Below are positions 18,293-26,249 of a DNA stretch of 64,000 nucleotides, piece after piece. The number at the start of each line of letters is the position of its first letter. Within the stretch, counting starts at the first letter, position 1. The DNA lies in contig NZ_JAHKPK010000022.1 of the NCBI RefSeq assembly GCF_018860665.1, positions 124,001-188,000 of the forward strand, written 5' to 3'. This stretch comes from Pacificibacter marinus (GTDB lineage: Bacteria > Pseudomonadota > Alphaproteobacteria > Rhodobacterales > Rhodobacteraceae). Made by a program: the position numbers and the translations under genes. The notes below the pieces were generated by a model. It saw only the letters and a program-made list of their open reading frames with translations, was not told the DNA's origin and ran no database searches.

Positions 18293-18904
18293 GTGACGAA
18301 TTTCTTATACAAATGTGATCTGCCCGACGATCTTGACCTTGGGCCGATGGTGGCCATCGATTGTGAAACCATGGGTCTCAACCCACATCGAGATCGCTTA
18401 TGTCTGGTACAAATGTCTGGCGGTGACGGACATGCGCATATGATCCAGATCGCGCCCGATCAAACTGAAGCCCCCAATCTTTGTAAGATGCTGGCGGACC
18501 CTAAAGTATTGAAACTCTTTCACTATGGTCGCTTTGACATCGCAGCGATGTTTAAGGCTTTTGGAACGTTGGCAGAGCCCGTTTATTGTACCAAAATCGC
18601 ATCTAAACTTGTGCGCACCTATACAGACCGACACGGGTTGAAAAACCTATTGGAACAACTTCTTAAGGTCGATATCTCAAAGCATCAACAGATGAGCGAC
18701 TGGGGCGCGCGCGATTTGAGCAAAGCCCAGCTAGACTATGCGGCATCAGATGTTTTGTACCTACATAAACTGCGAGACCGATTGAATGAAATGCTTGTGC
18801 GTGAAGGCCGCATGGCACTGGCGCAATCTTGTTATGATTTCCTACCCACCCGCGCGCTATTGGACCTCGAAGGCTGGCCTGACGCAGATATTTTTTCACA
18901 CTAA
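18293..18904 (+). CDS. rnd: Ribonuclease D-like 3'-5' exonuclease
   Basis: A 203-residue DEDD-family exonuclease. Exo I is VAIDCETMGLNPHRDRL, Exo II is LFHYGRFDIAAM, and Exo III is DYAASDVLYLHKL with the DEDDy tyrosine. Only the catalytic domain is present; the HRDC domains of full-length E. coli RNase D are missing, as is common for short alphaproteobacterial RNase D. It starts with GTG at 18293 (AAGAGG seven bases upstream; the ATG at 18291 runs straight into a stop). It is followed 58 bp later by kdsD. Confidence 0.92.
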   Translation: MTNFLYKCDLPDDLDLGPMVAIDCETMGLNPHRDRLCLVQMSGGDGHAHMIQIAPDQTEAPNLCKMLADPKVLKLFHYGRFDIAAMFKAFGTLAEPVYCTKIASKLVRTYTDRHGLKNLLEQLLKVDISKHQQMSDWGARDLSKAQLDYAASDVLYLHKLRDRLNEMLVREGRMALAQSCYDFLPTRALLDLEGWPDADIFSH

Positions 18905-18962
18905 AGACCCGCACAATTATGTTCATGCATGACCACCAAACGCCGTTCAAGAAAGATGCCCA

Positions 18963-19925
18963 ATGACTCAGTCTCAAACATTCCTAGCCGTTGGAAAGCG
19001 CGTGATTCGTCGCGAGGCCGATGCTCTCACGACGCTTGCCGACACTTTGGGAGACAACTTTGTCGCCGCAACTTCTTTGATTTTAGAGGCCAAAGGACGC
19101 ACTATCGTCACCGGCATGGGAAAATCAGGACATATAGCACGTAAAATTGCCGCCACATTTGCCTCTACTGGGACACCCGCACATTTTGTTCATCCCGCTG
19201 AGGCAAGCCACGGTGACCTTGGAATGATCGGCAAAGATGACGTTGTTTTGGTCCTGTCGAATTCAGGCGAAACCCCTGAGCTTGCCGACCTCATCGCCTT
19301 TACCCGTCGGTTTCAAATTCCTATGATCGGTGTGGCCTCCAAGCCCGAAAGCTCTCTCATTCGCGCCAGTGACGTACCACTTATTTTACCAAAAGCCGAA
19401 GAGGCATGCGACCAAGGTATTGTGCCCACAACGTCGACCACAATGACGCTCGCGCTTGGCGATGCCATCGCGATCGCATTGATGGATCACCGCAGCTTTA
19501 CCGCCGACAACTTTCGCATGCTTCACCCCGGCGGCAAACTCGGCGCACGCCTGACAAAAGCCAGCGATCTTATGAACACGGACATGCCCTTAGTCACCGC
19601 CGACACTCCGATGCGAGCAACGCTTGATGTCATCTCGGCCAAGGGTTTTGGTGTTGTAGGTGTTTTGGGCGATGATGGGCAGCTCGCAGGTATTATCACA
19701 GACGGTGATTTACGCCGCAATATTGACGAACTTCTTACCAAAAACGCTGGAGACATTATGACGGAAAATCCGATGACGATTGCCGCAGATGCGCTTGCAG
19801 AAAAGGCACTCGCGCGTATGGATGAACGTTCTATCACCTGTCTATTTGTGCGAAATTCCGCCGAAGATGGCACGCCTTGCGGTATTCTAAAAATTCAAGA
19901 CTGCCTTCGCGCAGGCATCGTGTAA
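18963..19925 (+). CDS. kdsD: Arabinose-5-phosphate isomerase
   Basis: A KpsF/GutQ-type isomerase converting ribulose 5-phosphate to arabinose 5-phosphate, the first committed precursor of Kdo. 320 residues: an N-terminal SIS domain (VTGMGKSGHIARKIAATFAS; VLSNSGETPELADL; GIVPTTSTTMTLALGDA) and two C-terminal CBS domains from about residue 205. It leads into lptC-lptA-lptB, linking Kdo supply with LPS export. A CMP-Kdo synthetase-like gene lies 11 kb downstream at 30571. Confidence 0.95.
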   Translation: MTQSQTFLAVGKRVIRREADALTTLADTLGDNFVAATSLILEAKGRTIVTGMGKSGHIARKIAATFASTGTPAHFVHPAEASHGDLGMIGKDDVVLVLSNSGETPELADLIAFTRRFQIPMIGVASKPESSLIRASDVPLILPKAEEACDQGIVPTTSTTMTLALGDAIAIALMDHRSFTADNFRMLHPGGKLGARLTKASDLMNTDMPLVTADTPMRATLDVISAKGFGVVGVLGDDGQLAGIITDGDLRRNIDELLTKNAGDIMTENPMTIAADALAEKALARMDERSITCLFVRNSAEDGTPCGILKIQDCLRAGIV

Positions 19926-19934
19926 GAAAGCCTT

Positions 19935-20534
19935 ATGGCCCGCTTTGACAATTTACACTCTCGTCTTGTTGCACGCGCAAAATTATTTTTGCCTTTGGCC
20001 AGTCTTGCGATTTTGGCGACGCTTTTTCTGTTTTCTCGCAGCCCTGACACGATCTCAGATATTCCCTATGCCCGCGTAGAAATTGAATCTCTGGCACGCG
20101 AACAAAGACTTGATGAGCCAACCTTTGCAACGGTTACGGATGATGGCGCACAGTTGGAAATTTCGGCGACAACCGTTCGTCCAGATCCATCCAATCGAGA
20201 CGTCGTCAACACGACGCAAATTCACGCTGAACTCAAAATGCCAGACCAAAGCGCTGTATCGATGTCAGCCAAAGACGTGGTCATTGACGGGCCAAGCAAT
20301 ATCGCCGAACTGTCAGGAGGCGTAAGTCTTGAGACGACAACAGGTTATTTAATCACAACAAACCGTATTGCAGCGAAATTGAACATGTCAAAAATTGAAA
20401 GCCCTGGGGAAGTGTTTGCAAAGGCTCCATCTGGCAAAATTTCAGCTGGGTCTATGGAAATTTCACAAGACACTGCAACAGGTGACTATGTTCTGGTTTT
20501 CAAAAATCGCGTTAAGCTGATATACCAACCTTAA
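19935..20534 (+). CDS. lptC: LPS export ABC transporter periplasmic protein LptC
   Basis: A 199-residue bitopic protein with one N-terminal transmembrane helix (residues about 15-35, LFLPLASLAILATLFLFSRS) and a periplasmic beta-jellyroll domain. LptC links the inner-membrane LptBFG transporter to the periplasmic LptA bridge. The sequence is poorly conserved in this family, so position between kdsD and lptA-lptB weighs heavily. Spacing to kdsD is 9 bp. Confidence 0.88.
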   Translation: MARFDNLHSRLVARAKLFLPLASLAILATLFLFSRSPDTISDIPYARVEIESLAREQRLDEPTFATVTDDGAQLEISATTVRPDPSNRDVVNTTQIHAELKMPDQSAVSMSAKDVVIDGPSNIAELSGGVSLETTTGYLITTNRIAAKLNMSKIESPGEVFAKAPSGKISAGSMEISQDTATGDYVLVFKNRVKLIYQP

Positions 20535-20553
20535 GCAAAATTTGGGGATCAAA

Positions 20554-21060
20554 GTGCAGTTATTAAAATCTATATCGATTTCGGCCATTGTCGCAATTGG
20601 ACTAACACTTTTTCAAGCTCCCGCTTTTGCTCAGGGCGCTCAAATTGCCTTTGGTGGCCTAAAGCATGACAGCTCCTTACCCGTTGAAATCACCTCGGAT
20701 CAGCTCAGCGTTGATCAATCCACGGGCAAGGCCGTCTTTTCTGGCGATGTGTTGATTGGTCAAGGATCACTGCGCCTCACCGCCAGCACTGTCGAAGTAA
20801 TTTACGACACGCAGGATAACAGCCAGATTTCACAGCTCGTTGCCTCTGGCGACGTGACTTTTGTAAACGGGGGCGAAGCCATCGAAGCACAAAAAGCCGT
20901 CTATGATATCAATACAGCCTCTGTCACCTTAACTGGTGATGTCATACTGACCCAAGGTCAAAATGCACTGTCTGGCCAACGCATGGTGGTAGATTTGGCC
21001 ACAGGCACCGGCCAGATCGAAGGACGCGTAAAAACGATCCTTCAAACCGGAACACAATAA
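20554..21060 (+). CDS. lptA: LPS transport periplasmic protein LptA
   Basis: A periplasmic OstA-like protein bridging LPS between inner and outer membranes. The frame opens at TTG 20542, but GTG at 20554 is better placed, with GGGG six bases upstream; this gives 168 residues with a signal peptide (hydrophobic ISAIVAIGLTLF, cleavage after APAFA). The mature part shows OstA repeats: PVEITSDQLSVDQSTGKAVF and later ALSGQRMVVDLATGTG. The TAA overlaps the ATG of lptB by one base (TAATG). Confidence 0.9.
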   Translation: MQLLKSISISAIVAIGLTLFQAPAFAQGAQIAFGGLKHDSSLPVEITSDQLSVDQSTGKAVFSGDVLIGQGSLRLTASTVEVIYDTQDNSQISQLVASGDVTFVNGGEAIEAQKAVYDINTASVTLTGDVILTQGQNALSGQRMVVDLATGTGQIEGRVKTILQTGTQ

Positions 21061-21797
21061 TGACCGATACTCCTGAACTGGGCCTGCGCGTCCGCAATCT
21101 ACGCAAAGGCTATCGCAAGCGCACTGTTATCAGAGACGTGTCTCTTGACCTCAATCGCGGTGAAGTTGTCGCTTTGCTTGGGCCAAACGGGTCTGGCAAA
21201 ACCACCTGCTTTTATTCAATTGCTGGCTTGGTCACACCTGAGGCGGGCGAAGTGATAGTCGACGGTCTCGATATTGCAATGCTGCCCATGTACCGACGCG
21301 CAAAACTCGGCATTGGATACCTGCCACAAGAAGCATCTATCTTTCGCGGCCTATGCGTCGAAGACAATATTCTCGCCATTTTGGAAATTTCAGAGAGCGA
21401 TCCATTGATTCGCCGCGAGCGCCTAGAAGAATTGCTCAGTGAATTTTCCATCGGCCACCTGCGCCGCGCGCCCTCTATTGCATTGTCAGGCGGAGAACGA
21501 CGTCGCGTCGAAATCGCGCGTTGTTTGGCGGCAAATCCGTTTTACGTCTTATTGGATGAACCCTTTGCAGGGGTTGACCCCATCGCGGTCGGTGAGATTC
21601 GCAGCCTTGTATCCGACCTTAAAAATCGTGGCATCGGCGTGCTTGTGACAGATCATAACGTTCAGGAAACATTAGGAATTATCGATCGTGCGTATATCTT
21701 GCATGATGGCCAAGTTTTGATGTCAGGCACAACACGCGAAATCGTCGAAGACGAAACAGTGCGCCGCGTCTACTTAGGCGAAAACTTTCGGTTTTGA
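21060..21797 (+). CDS. lptB: LPS export ABC transporter ATPase LptB
   Basis: A 245-residue ABC ATPase powering LptBFG extraction of LPS. All motifs are present: Walker A GPNGSGKTT (near 40-48), the Q-loop in GYLPQEASIFRGL, signature LSGGERRRVEIARCLA, Walker B VLLDEPFAGVDPIA, and the H-loop VTDHNV. The LPQEASIFRGL stretch is characteristic of LptB. Its start overlaps the lptA stop. In many proteobacteria rpoN follows lptB; here the next gene is hpf after 251 bp. Confidence 0.96.
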   Translation: MTDTPELGLRVRNLRKGYRKRTVIRDVSLDLNRGEVVALLGPNGSGKTTCFYSIAGLVTPEAGEVIVDGLDIAMLPMYRRAKLGIGYLPQEASIFRGLCVEDNILAILEISESDPLIRRERLEELLSEFSIGHLRRAPSIALSGGERRRVEIARCLAANPFYVLLDEPFAGVDPIAVGEIRSLVSDLKNRGIGVLVTDHNVQETLGIIDRAYILHDGQVLMSGTTREIVEDETVRRVYLGENFRF

Positions 21798-21798
21798 T

Positions 21799-21820
21799 AA
21801 CCACGTCACAGCTTGTGGTT
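21799..21820 (+). other. Hairpin directly after lptB
   Basis: AACCAC (21799-21804) and GTGGTT (21815-21820) form a 6-bp stem with a 10-base loop, starting two bases after the lptB stop. No U tract follows. The rest of the 251-bp gap to hpf shows a C8 run near 21826 and a strong AAGGAG Shine-Dalgarno before hpf; I could not identify a convincing promoter. Confidence 0.3.
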
Positions 21821-22048
21821 GACATCCCCCCCCATTGTGCAGCCAAATACCCTTGATGCATAACCATCGTTTCACAAAATGTGGGGCGGCCCGTTTTGGC
21901 CCAGACCACACCGACGTATCCCCAACCGCAAGATTGGGACACCAGAAACGTTTGAGCATCAAACCCCCGCAATTCACAAAATCCAAAGGATCCACATGCC
22001 TGCACTTTGTGTGCGACGCGTGGTTCTAAATAAAGAAAAGGAGATATC

Positions 22049-22624
22049 ATGCGGTACCAAATTAGCGGAAAGCAAATCGACATCGGTGAAGCCCTGCAAA
22101 CCCATGTCAAAACGGAACTTGGTGTTGTCGTTGACAAATACGCAGAACGCCCGACCAATGTGACCGTAGTTTTTTCAAAGAGTGGCGCAGAATTTAACTG
22201 CGAAACTGTGGTACATCTCTCCACAGGCCTTACAGCACAAGCCAATGCGCACACGCATGACATCTATGCTGCATTCGATCAATGTGCTGAAAAAATGGAA
22301 AAGCAACTGCGCCGCTACAAGCGCCGTTTGAAGGATCATCACTCTCATCGGTCCGAACCGGTTGAACTTGTGGGCGCTTCATCGTATATCCTCGCCGCAA
22401 CGGAGCACGAAGAGGATCAAGAGCCTGATTCCTTGCAGCCAATAATCATCGCTGAGATGGAAACTCACATCCCGACATTGTCGGTGGGTGAGGCAGTCAT
22501 GCAGATGGAACTTGCAGGCGCACCTGTCGTCGTGTTCCACAAAGAAGGAAAGACCGGAGTGAACGTCGTATACCGCCGCCCTGATGGGAACATCGGCTGG
22601 ATCGACCCCAACAACGCGAATTAG
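22049..22624 (+). CDS. hpf: Ribosome hibernation-promoting factor, long form
   Basis: A 191-residue HPF/RaiA protein. Residues 1-100 form the beta-alpha fold that binds the 30S decoding region (MRYQISGKQIDIGEALQTHV, then FDQCAEKMEKQLRRYKRRLK). The C-terminal part from about 135 (PTLSVGEAVMQMELAGAPVV and VVYRRPDGNIGWIDP) is the dimerisation domain of long HPF, which links two 70S ribosomes into 100S particles in stationary phase. A strong AAGGAG precedes the ATG. Adjacent to ptsN, as in many proteobacteria. Confidence 0.95.
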   Translation: MRYQISGKQIDIGEALQTHVKTELGVVVDKYAERPTNVTVVFSKSGAEFNCETVVHLSTGLTAQANAHTHDIYAAFDQCAEKMEKQLRRYKRRLKDHHSHRSEPVELVGASSYILAATEHEEDQEPDSLQPIIIAEMETHIPTLSVGEAVMQMELAGAPVVVFHKEGKTGVNVVYRRPDGNIGWIDPNNAN

Positions 22625-22632
22625 GATCTTGG

Positions 22633-22659
22633 CCCGCCTCGCGCGACAGCCGAGGCGGG
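22633..22659 (+). terminator. GC-rich hairpin between hpf and ptsN
   Basis: CCCGCCTCG (22633-22641) and CGAGGCGGG (22651-22659) form a perfect 9-bp stem with a 9-base loop, nine bases after the hpf stop and eleven before the ptsN ATG. Only TAAATATAC follows, so it is at best a weak terminator; it may set the hpf:ptsN ratio by RNA processing. Confidence 0.5.
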
Positions 22660-22670
22660 TAAATATACAA

Positions 22671-23135
22671 ATGGAACTTTCTGAAATTTTGCAGCCAGAG
22701 GCCATCAAGGTCTTTTCCAAATTGACAAGCAAGAAACGCCTTTTCCAAGATTTAGGCGAAGTTGCGTCTGCATGTTATGGTTTGGAACTCAACTCTGCGA
22801 TCAATGCCTTGCAAGAACGTGAAAGCCTAGGCCCAACGGGTGTTGGTCATGGCGTCGCACTACCGCATGCCCGCATCGAAGGCTTGGACCGCGTTGTCGG
22901 CGCGTTTTTGCGCCTTGAAACGCCGCTTGATTTTGATGCGGTAGACCGCCAACCTGTTGATTTGGTCTTTGCACTCTTTGCGCCCGCCGAATCTGGCGTA
23001 GATCACCTAAAAGCTCTGGCGCTTGTGTCGCGTACAATGCGCAACGCCGATACCTGTACAAAGCTACGCTCAAATACCGATGCGGCTACGCTTCATGCAA
23101 TTTTGACCTCTGCCCCCGCCACAAAAGCGGCCTAA
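22671..23135 (+). CDS. ptsN: PTS IIA-like nitrogen regulatory protein
   Basis: EIIA-Ntr of the nitrogen-related phosphotransferase system, relaying phosphate from NPr to regulatory targets (potassium transport, stress, nitrogen/carbon balance). I start it at the ATG at 22671 (MELSEILQPEAIKVF), giving 154 residues; the open frame upstream overlaps hpf. The phosphorylatable histidine is in GVGHGVALPHARIEGL near residue 65. Downstream the polysaccharide region begins on the opposite strand after 9 bp. Confidence 0.93.
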   Translation: MELSEILQPEAIKVFSKLTSKKRLFQDLGEVASACYGLELNSAINALQERESLGPTGVGHGVALPHARIEGLDRVVGAFLRLETPLDFDAVDRQPVDLVFALFAPAESGVDHLKALALVSRTMRNADTCTKLRSNTDAATLHAILTSAPATKAA

Positions 23136-23144
23136 ACCACAGGC

Positions 23145-24548
23145 TCAGCGCCAGCTTTTAAACCCAAAGATCATGTAATCTTTTTGATAAGCCCCGCGCA
23201 CCGCAGTCTCAACATCTGCGTCATAGATGTCCTCCAATGCGAATGGGGTATCTTGAGCAGGTTTGGCCAAAATTGATTCCTTGGCCCCGGGCAACCGGAG
23301 CAACTCTTGCGCCAGTTCGTCTTCACGAAAAACATGATCTGGCACCGCAAAGTCGGCAAACCCATTGATGACCTCTGATTGCGACGCCCAGCCGCCATCC
23401 ACGCGAATTGACGTTTGCCCCCCAAGGTTGCCCTTCACAAAATTAGCAAATTTAATAAAACTCGCACGATGTGCATCTGGTGAAGTATTCGGCCCATCGA
23501 CAGGCAGCGACAGTTTATACGTGGTGCGCAATTGTTCGCGAATTTCACCAAAAGTGTCATTACTCACAGCTGCGATATGCTTACAGAACGTACGGTGAAG
23601 TCGGACAACAGGGTGAGACACCACAGTAAAGCTGCGATGCCCCTTGTTGGTACGCTTCCAATTTCTCAATGTTTTTTGACTGAAACCTTCGATGAGGCCT
23701 TGATCGCTCCCCAAGGACGCGAGCCAGTCTTTGAGCGCAGCCTCTGGCCCGCCACGCACAGGAAGGTACAAAAGCGGCGCTCCGTTTGACGCGACAAAGG
23801 TAGGCACAGCAGGCCCGCGGCGCGGCTCGAAATTAGGTGTACTTGACAAATTGAAGTGATCGATCGACGACAAAGCACTGACCATTTCGGCGTAATTGAC
23901 CACTTTATCTTCAAGACCGGACGGGTTTTGAACTTTGGTCTTTTGCACCGTTTTCGATCGCGGTTCATCTACACCCAAATACTTTGCCAACCCATTGAGC
24001 ACATCAATGTCTTGGACGTCTTCATAAGCGATGTAGAACGCGGTTTGGCCGCTGGCTTGAAGGCTTCGCAAAATCTTTTTCTGAAACGCTTTTACGGCTT
24101 CGAGCATCTCTTCAAATTCAGCTTGATTAAACTCGATTTTCGCTGTGCGGGCATCTTTCAAATCGCCCAAACGCCATTGACCTGTAGCACCTGCAATTTT
24201 GCGCGACACATAACTTTCAAGCGGATTGCGCGTCAAAATGATTTTAGCGCAACGCGGATCGTTGATGATAACATCAAACATACGCGGATCGTGATCATGG
24301 AAGTAGCGAAATCCATCAAGCCCGCTTGACTTGTTTTTAAGCGCGTCCAAAAGCGCCTTAGGGTTCGCTTCACGCTTATCAACGGTGATGCCGTCAAAAT
24401 CTTTATTGCTCGGTTTTCCGACAAAATGCGGGTTATAAATTTCCCCCCAACATTTAAGACCTGGGTAGGAATTTACGTTTTCTTCTAGAAAGTTGGAGCC
24501 CGTCCGCATTTCAGCAAAAATTACAAAGTAGTCATAACGTTGCGGCAT
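23145..24548 (-). CDS. NodH-like sulfotransferase, two-domain
   Basis: A 467-residue protein resembling those called nodulation protein NodH/sulfotransferase in roseobacters. The N-terminal domain has a 5'-phosphosulfate loop (AEMRTGSNFLEENV, residues 12-25) and a 3'-phosphate motif (ILTRNPLESYVSRKIA near 104-119), so it probably uses PAPS. From about residue 250 a second domain reads LLYLPVRGGPEAALKDWL and later TVVSHPVVRLHRTFCKHI, like the PAPS-binding elements of family-2 sulfotransferases but degenerate in the first loop. The acceptor is unknown; the neighbouring glycosyltransferases suggest a surface glycan. It is 3 bp downstream of the GT14 gene. Confidence 0.75.
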   Translation of the reverse strand: MPQRYDYFVIFAEMRTGSNFLEENVNSYPGLKCWGEIYNPHFVGKPSNKDFDGITVDKREANPKALLDALKNKSSGLDGFRYFHDHDPRMFDVIINDPRCAKIILTRNPLESYVSRKIAGATGQWRLGDLKDARTAKIEFNQAEFEEMLEAVKAFQKKILRSLQASGQTAFYIAYEDVQDIDVLNGLAKYLGVDEPRSKTVQKTKVQNPSGLEDKVVNYAEMVSALSSIDHFNLSSTPNFEPRRGPAVPTFVASNGAPLLYLPVRGGPEAALKDWLASLGSDQGLIEGFSQKTLRNWKRTNKGHRSFTVVSHPVVRLHRTFCKHIAAVSNDTFGEIREQLRTTYKLSLPVDGPNTSPDAHRASFIKFANFVKGNLGGQTSIRVDGGWASQSEVINGFADFAVPDHVFREDELAQELLRLPGAKESILAKPAQDTPFALEDIYDADVETAVRGAYQKDYMIFGFKSWR

Positions 24549-24551
24549 AAT

Positions 24552-26249
24552 TTATTTCACCAAGTAAGGTTTTTTGCGCTCATACGACGCATTTTCGACT
24601 TCGGGCCCCATCGGGAAGTCCCCCATGAGGTGCGGGTGCATACCCTGATTTTTCAAATTCTGAAGGAACTGCCCAAAACCTGTAAGGTCACGCATTCGCG
24701 GCGCTTCCGTCAAACGGCGTACATTGCGCGGCCCAATTTCGTCAATGATAGCTTGCAACGGCTCCATACGGCTGTCGATAAAATCTGCCATAGTCCAAAT
24801 GCGTACACGCGCTTTGACGTGCTGAGATCGCAAAATATCTAAATGTTCTGCCTCAATCTTTTGTAGGCGCGCGGCCTCTCGGCGAATGTCCGAAAAATTT
24901 CTGTTTGACCGGAACAACGTCACAGCCCAAGCTCCAGAAATCACCGAAATTTGCGCATTTGGATCAGTCGCGATCAACCAATTGATTTCTTGATTGTCGC
25001 GCGGCCCAAACATAAAACACTGCCGCTCGCCTCGCGTGTTCCAAATGATGTTCGTCAAAAATCCACACGGATTGTAATCACGCAGTGCTGCGTGGTTTGA
25101 TAGCGCCCCCGCAAATACGTTTTGATTGCCCGAAAATTCAACCCCTTCGGGCGCGAACAAATGGCCATGCACCCGCGCACTGACAGCTTGAGATAACCAT
25201 TGATCAAAATCTTCAAACAGGTCCGAAAACCCCTCAAAAATGGAGTATGGAGCTGAGGTTTTACCTTTGCCTTGACCATGCGCAGGTTGACGGCTTTGCA
25301 TATACAATCCGTCACGCCCCATAGTTCGACGTTCAACCGCTTTTGAAAAAATGCGGTCAATTTTACCAGGGTTGGGCTCTGCCCCCTGCATCGGGTTGAT
25401 TTGGGTATTCAAAAACGTATTGTACAGTCGATCAGCTTTGCTCCAAATTTTGCGCGCCACAAAGCAATCAGAGCGCCGCAAAAGCTGCAAATGGTCGTCG
25501 TAGAAAATGTGCGGCTTGCCTTGATAGTCGAACTTTGACAACGTCAAAGACCGGCTTTCAATATTGTTAGAGTACAGCCGAACCAGCGTTTGATAGTAGC
25601 TCTCATCTGGAATCCACACCCTTTTGAAATAGGTGTCGTAAATTTTGCGATCAGGGTCCCCAAGAATAGCCGACAAAGTTTGGCGAGTCAGACACCACCA
25701 TTGCGACCCTAAATGTGGAATAAGACCTTCAGGAATTTGACGTTTAAACCCCAATCGCCGCTGCAAGGACACGTAGCGATCGAACAGTTTGCGTTGACGT
25801 TTCCACGAGAACGGGAAGCGCAAGGTAAACCGTTCAGCATCCAGACCGCCCACAGTCCAAGGCACGTCTTCTGTGGTGACGCTTTCGATGAAATTGGTCA
25901 TCGGGCGCGACTCTAAATATTTGATAAGGTCATTGATCGGACGCAGCGGCAAACAAGACCCAGATGAAAGGTACACGTGGCGCACATCTTTAAAGCTATC
26001 AAGCATCAACTCGGACGCGTCCTGTGACGCAGCCACCAGCGACCAAGTGCCCCATTCGCAAGTATGGCGTTTGGAAAACTTAACGGTGGCCAAATCAGAC
26101 AGGCTGTCAACGAAGGGCAAGTAAGTGTCTTTGGGCACGCGCTTGTCGACATGGATCACGACAGGGCATCCATGGTCTGCAAGATGGCGCGCAACCTCTT
26201 CGGCACGATGAAGCGCTTCGTGCACCAACATGACAAATCCGACACTCAT
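24552..26249 (-). CDS. GT14-type (beta-1,6-N-acetylglucosaminyltransferase-like) glycosyltransferase with C-terminal extension
   Basis: A 565-residue protein, start chosen at ATG 26249 (overlaps the preceding stop as ATGA). Residues 1 to about 270 match core-2/I-branching enzyme-like glycosyltransferases: GFVMLVHEALHRAEEVARHL, VVIHVDKRV, CEWGTWSLVAAS, YLSSGSCLPLRP, LGSQWWCLTRQTL and the acidic VWIPDESYYQTLV. The remaining roughly 270 residues form a second region I cannot assign beyond the family-specific domain of roseobacter proteins of this type. Donor and acceptor are unknown; linkage type is by family only. Cytoplasmic; no signal or membrane segment. Confidence 0.78.
   Translation of the reverse strand: MSVGFVMLVHEALHRAEEVARHLADHGCPVVIHVDKRVPKDTYLPFVDSLSDLATVKFSKRHTCEWGTWSLVAASQDASELMLDSFKDVRHVYLSSGSCLPLRPINDLIKYLESRPMTNFIESVTTEDVPWTVGGLDAERFTLRFPFSWKRQRKLFDRYVSLQRRLGFKRQIPEGLIPHLGSQWWCLTRQTLSAILGDPDRKIYDTYFKRVWIPDESYYQTLVRLYSNNIESRSLTLSKFDYQGKPHIFYDDHLQLLRRSDCFVARKIWSKADRLYNTFLNTQINPMQGAEPNPGKIDRIFSKAVERRTMGRDGLYMQSRQPAHGQGKGKTSAPYSIFEGFSDLFEDFDQWLSQAVSARVHGHLFAPEGVEFSGNQNVFAGALSNHAALRDYNPCGFLTNIIWNTRGERQCFMFGPRDNQEINWLIATDPNAQISVISGAWAVTLFRSNRNFSDIRREAARLQKIEAEHLDILRSQHVKARVRIWTMADFIDSRMEPLQAIIDEIGPRNVRRLTEAPRMRDLTGFGQFLQNLKNQGMHPHLMGDFPMGPEVENASYERKKPYLVK

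Noticed and set aside
21819-21850. TTGACA at 21819 as the -35 of an hpf promoter
   Set aside because: No -10-like hexamer at 16-18 bases downstream.
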